This document shows, piece by piece, positions 61,919 to 64,000 of a DNA stretch of 64,000 nt. The stretch is taken from the NCBI RefSeq assembly GCF_900111765.1, contig NZ_FOIB01000011.1:248001-312000 (forward strand), given 5' to 3'. Position 1 is the stretch's first letter, and each line of letters begins with the position of its first letter. The position numbers and the translations under genes were made by a program. Origin of the DNA: Myxococcus fulvus (GTDB lineage: Bacteria; Myxococcota; Myxococcia; Myxococcales; Myxococcaceae). Below the pieces are notes generated by a model, which was given only the letters and a program-made list of their open reading frames with translations, did no database searches and was not told the DNA's origin.

Positions 61919-62962
61919 TTAGAAGAAGGCGCCCACGATGCTGGACACCGTGGAGACCGCGGCGCCCACCTGGCTGACGATGGGGATGTTGGTGGCGGCG
62001 GCGATGGAGCCCACCGCGGTGATGACCGACGTCACCTTCTTGCCGGTGCTCGCGTTCTTGTCCATCAGCGTCGCGCCCGCGTTGGCCACGTCGACCGCGG
62101 CGATGGCCACGTTGACGCCCGGGGCGAAGCGGCCCAGCGTCTTGGCGGCGGTGCCGGCGGCGGCCTTCGCGCCCTGCTTCAGCGCGGCCTCACCGGCCTC
62201 GGAGCCCGCCGTCTTCAGCAGCGCCTTGGCGGCCGTGCGCGGCCCGGTGCCCAGGCCCTGCGCCAGGGTGCTGGTCGCCTTCGCCGTCTCGGAGGCGGCG
62301 GCCTTGACGGCCCGGCTCACGCCCTTGGTCGTGCCACCCTCGAACAGGCTGGTGGTGGCCGCGTTCTTGACGGCCTTGAGCACGTCGTCGCTGGCGTTGG
62401 GGAGCGTCTTCTTGAACGCGTCGACGGCCTTCTTGCCCGCGTCCAGCTTCTCCTTGAAGACGGTGCCGCCGAGCAGGCCGCCCGTCACCTTGCCGCCGAC
62501 GATGCCGCCCGTCGCGGCCGTCAGGCCCGCCTTGGTGGCGTCCAGCGAGGAGCGCGTGGCGGCGAGGATGTCGTCCTTGCTGCCCGTGCGGATGGCCTGG
62601 CGGATGTCCTTGATGGCCGTGCCACCCGCCGCCAGCGCCCCGGGGATGCCCATGTGGCGCGCGAAGGACTTCATGTTGGCGCCCAGCTTCGTCAGGCCCT
62701 TGAACTCGCCCGGCTTGAAGGTGGGGTTGCTGATGAAGTCGAGGTTCTTGCCCGTCAGCAGGCCCTCGGCGCCGTTCTTGACGTTCTTGATCTGCTGGAA
62801 GGCGTCCTTGCCGAACCCGAACGCCCGGATGCTCTGGGTGGCGGCCGTCGTGGTGCCCTTGATGAGCTCCTTGTTGTCCTCAACGGTCTTCTTGACGTCC
62901 TGCACCGTCTTCTGGACGTTCGTACGGACGTTGTTGAAGGTCTTCCGGATGTCGAAACCCAT
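61919..62962 (-). CDS. Ala/Gly/Lys-rich hypothetical protein with hydrophobic patches
   Basis: 347 residues from ATG 62962. The N-terminus is a basic amphipathic helix (DIRKTFNNVRTNVQKTVQDV) with heptad-like Val/Thr spacing. The body is Ala/Lys/Thr-rich with several mildly hydrophobic Gly/Ala stretches (TGGIVGGKVTGGLLGGTVF, VNVAIAAVDVANAGATLMD, VTSVITAVGSIAAATNIPIV). There are no cysteines and no signal peptide. This composition recalls tail-tape-measure-like or membrane-inserting toxin/effector proteins, but no phage gene is near and I assign no function. It is divergent from the lipoprotein gene at 63167 and has a strong terminator. Confidence 0.6.
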   Translation of the reverse strand: MGFDIRKTFNNVRTNVQKTVQDVKKTVEDNKELIKGTTTAATQSIRAFGFGKDAFQQIKNVKNGAEGLLTGKNLDFISNPTFKPGEFKGLTKLGANMKSFARHMGIPGALAAGGTAIKDIRQAIRTGSKDDILAATRSSLDATKAGLTAATGGIVGGKVTGGLLGGTVFKEKLDAGKKAVDAFKKTLPNASDDVLKAVKNAATTSLFEGGTTKGVSRAVKAAASETAKATSTLAQGLGTGPRTAAKALLKTAGSEAGEAALKQGAKAAAGTAAKTLGRFAPGVNVAIAAVDVANAGATLMDKNASTGKKVTSVITAVGSIAAATNIPIVSQVGAAVSTVSSIVGAFF

Positions 62963-63047
62963 GGTGGGGCCTCACGAATTCAAAAAAAGAGGAACTTGCG
63001 GGGATTATCGCGATCAGCCCGCGGGAGTTGCGTCGGCTTTGCGTCGG

Positions 63048-63073
63048 AAACCATATTGAACATATGGTTTTTT
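63048..63073. promoter_or_regulatory. AT-rich hairpin or operator in divergent intergenic region
   Basis: AAACCATAT (63048-63056) and ATATGGTTT (63062-63070) form a perfect nine-base inverted repeat with a five-base loop, followed by three more T residues. It lies in the divergent gap 62963-63166 (no gene seen). Could be an operator or a weak intrinsic terminator. Confidence 0.45.
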
Positions 63074-63166
63074 ATTTCCACTCCGTGTAAAAGCCGGAAC
63101 TCCACAATCACCCCCATCGAACACGTGTCCTGGCGCCCCCCGGCCCGGGCCGCGGAAGGGAGCGGT

Positions 63167-64000
63167 ATGCGCAAGCTGTCCATGACGGGCGTCCTGCTGT
63201 GCGGAGCATGGGTCGCGGGTTGCAACGGCGCGGAGCAGGAGCCCTCCGTCCAGGAGCCTTCGGCGGGCGCGGAGGCCGCCGTGGCGTCCACCCGCCAGGC
63301 GGTGGTCTCCCCGGAGCTGGAGGCGGCGCTCACCTGTATCGAGACGTACGTCGTCGCGGGGACGTGTGACTGGGAGCACTGGAGCGAGCTGTACGACGCG
63401 TGTGACGTGAGCGCGCACCCGGAGCTCGACGATGGCCACTTCCTGGAGGAGGTCCAGTCGGACAACTGCACCGTGGTCAGCTGGCCCGCGCTGAGGGCGC
63501 AGCTGCTCTCCACCACGCCGCTCGTCCGCGTGTACGACAGCTGCGACGGTGACTCGGAGGTGCTCCACTCGGCCTCGGCCAACGGCTGCTATCCGCTGGC
63601 GCAGGGCGTGGGGGCCTCGTTCTTCGAGGTGGCCATCGGCAAGTCCGTGACGCTCTACGCCGGCGCGGGCTGTGCCGGGGACTCGGTGACGGTCGAGACG
63701 GACGCGAACCTGTGTGAGACGACGTTCGCGAGCGGCGCGAGCGCGAACGACGCGGTGCGCTCGTACCGAATCCAGGACGTCGGGGCGCCCGCCTCGCCCT
63801 ACCGGTACACCTGCTCCGCGTCGGAGCCTGCGTGCGTCGAGAACGACAACTCCCGGCTGGGCAGCATCAACAAGAAGCACACCGTCAAGGTGGTCCGGGT
63901 CACCTACGCGGGGAGGACGACCCCCTCGTTGGCCACCATCCGCAACAACGTCCGCGGCCTGTACGACTTCTTCGACGTCGCGTCGCGGGGCCAGGTGAGC
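63167..64000 (+). CDS. Secreted lipoprotein, 3' end outside window
   Basis: 278 residues are visible from ATG 63167 (AAGGGAG site), with no stop before the window ends. Signal peptide with lipobox (VAGC). The mature part has cysteine pairs (LTCIETYVVAGTCDW, RVYDSCDGDSE, ANGCYPLA, GAGCAGDSVTVETDANLC, YTCSASEPACVEND). The last residues, HTVKVVRVTYAGRTTPSL and NNVRGLYDFFDVASRGQVS, look like the opening of a gametolysin/M11-type metalloprotease domain, so a zinc HExxH motif may lie downstream. That last point is inference. Probably a secreted, disulphide-rich protein. Confidence 0.6.
   Translation, partial: MRKLSMTGVLLCGAWVAGCNGAEQEPSVQEPSAGAEAAVASTRQAVVSPELEAALTCIETYVVAGTCDWEHWSELYDACDVSAHPELDDGHFLEEVQSDNCTVVSWPALRAQLLSTTPLVRVYDSCDGDSEVLHSASANGCYPLAQGVGASFFEVAIGKSVTLYAGAGCAGDSVTVETDANLCETTFASGASANDAVRSYRIQDVGAPASPYRYTCSASEPACVENDNSRLGSINKKHTVKVVRVTYAGRTTPSLATIRNNVRGLYDFFDVASRGQVS

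Overview
The window is high-G+C DNA that reads as a Myxococcota chromosome, most likely a Myxococcaceae relative (Myxococcus, Corallococcus or Pyxidicoccus type). This is inferred from gene content: many lipoproteins, EGF/FG-GAP and ADYC-like secreted proteins, a Ser/Thr kinase with a long TPR-like tail, an FHA sigma-54 activator, hybrid histidine kinases, and a lipoprotein-nuclease toxin cassette of the kind linked to outer-membrane exchange. I see no tRNA, rRNA, CRISPR array or intact insertion sequence. All calls come from reading the sequence; no database search was run.

Layout. 1-3.4 kb: the 3' part of a DISARM-type defence locus (drmA truncated by the window edge, then drmB). 3.9-16 kb: secreted and lipoprotein genes (EGF/beta-propeller, PPC-like repeats, a beta-barrel, a lipase-like lipoprotein) with a nitroreductase and an NmrA-type oxidoreductase, and a direct repeat of about 130 bp in two intergenic gaps. 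16-22 kb: a kinase preceded by two identical palindromes 21 bp apart, an ADYC-like lipoprotein and an FHA sigma-54 activator. 22-30 kb: a GH43-type lipoprotein, an alpha/beta hydrolase pair, then a three-gene overlapping cassette (secreted protein, lipoprotein with an HHxxP nuclease C-terminus, small partner) that resembles myxobacterial SitBAI toxin-immunity operons. 30-36 kb: a kinase-like phosphotransferase, a putative exported repeat protein, an ADOP permease and an AONS-family aminotransferase with an abnormal N-terminus.

36-51 kb is the most unusual stretch: a zinc-ribbon protein with a GT-B-like C-terminus in lower-G+C DNA; a 34-residue peptide gene with its own promoter and leader hairpin; a thiamine-precursor/nitrate-type ABC importer; a 654-residue protein with a CAE...CxxC deaminase-like signature; a protein with two esterase domains; and a 242-residue protein whose motifs and spacing match cyclodipeptide synthases. 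51-64 kb: two translationally coupled sensor kinases, a membrane protein, a TPM-domain pair, a trigger-factor-like isomerase, an Ala/Gly-rich protein of unknown role, and the start of a secreted lipoprotein cut by the window end.

Genes that plausibly work together: drmA/drmB; 26003-29272 (toxin cassette); 42328-44974 (ABC importer); 51483-56479 (two coupled kinases); 58220-60237 (TPM pair). The strongest candidates for unrecognised biology are the CDPS-like gene (50627-51355), the peptide gene (39699-39803), the deaminase-like gene (45084-47048) and the toxin cassette.
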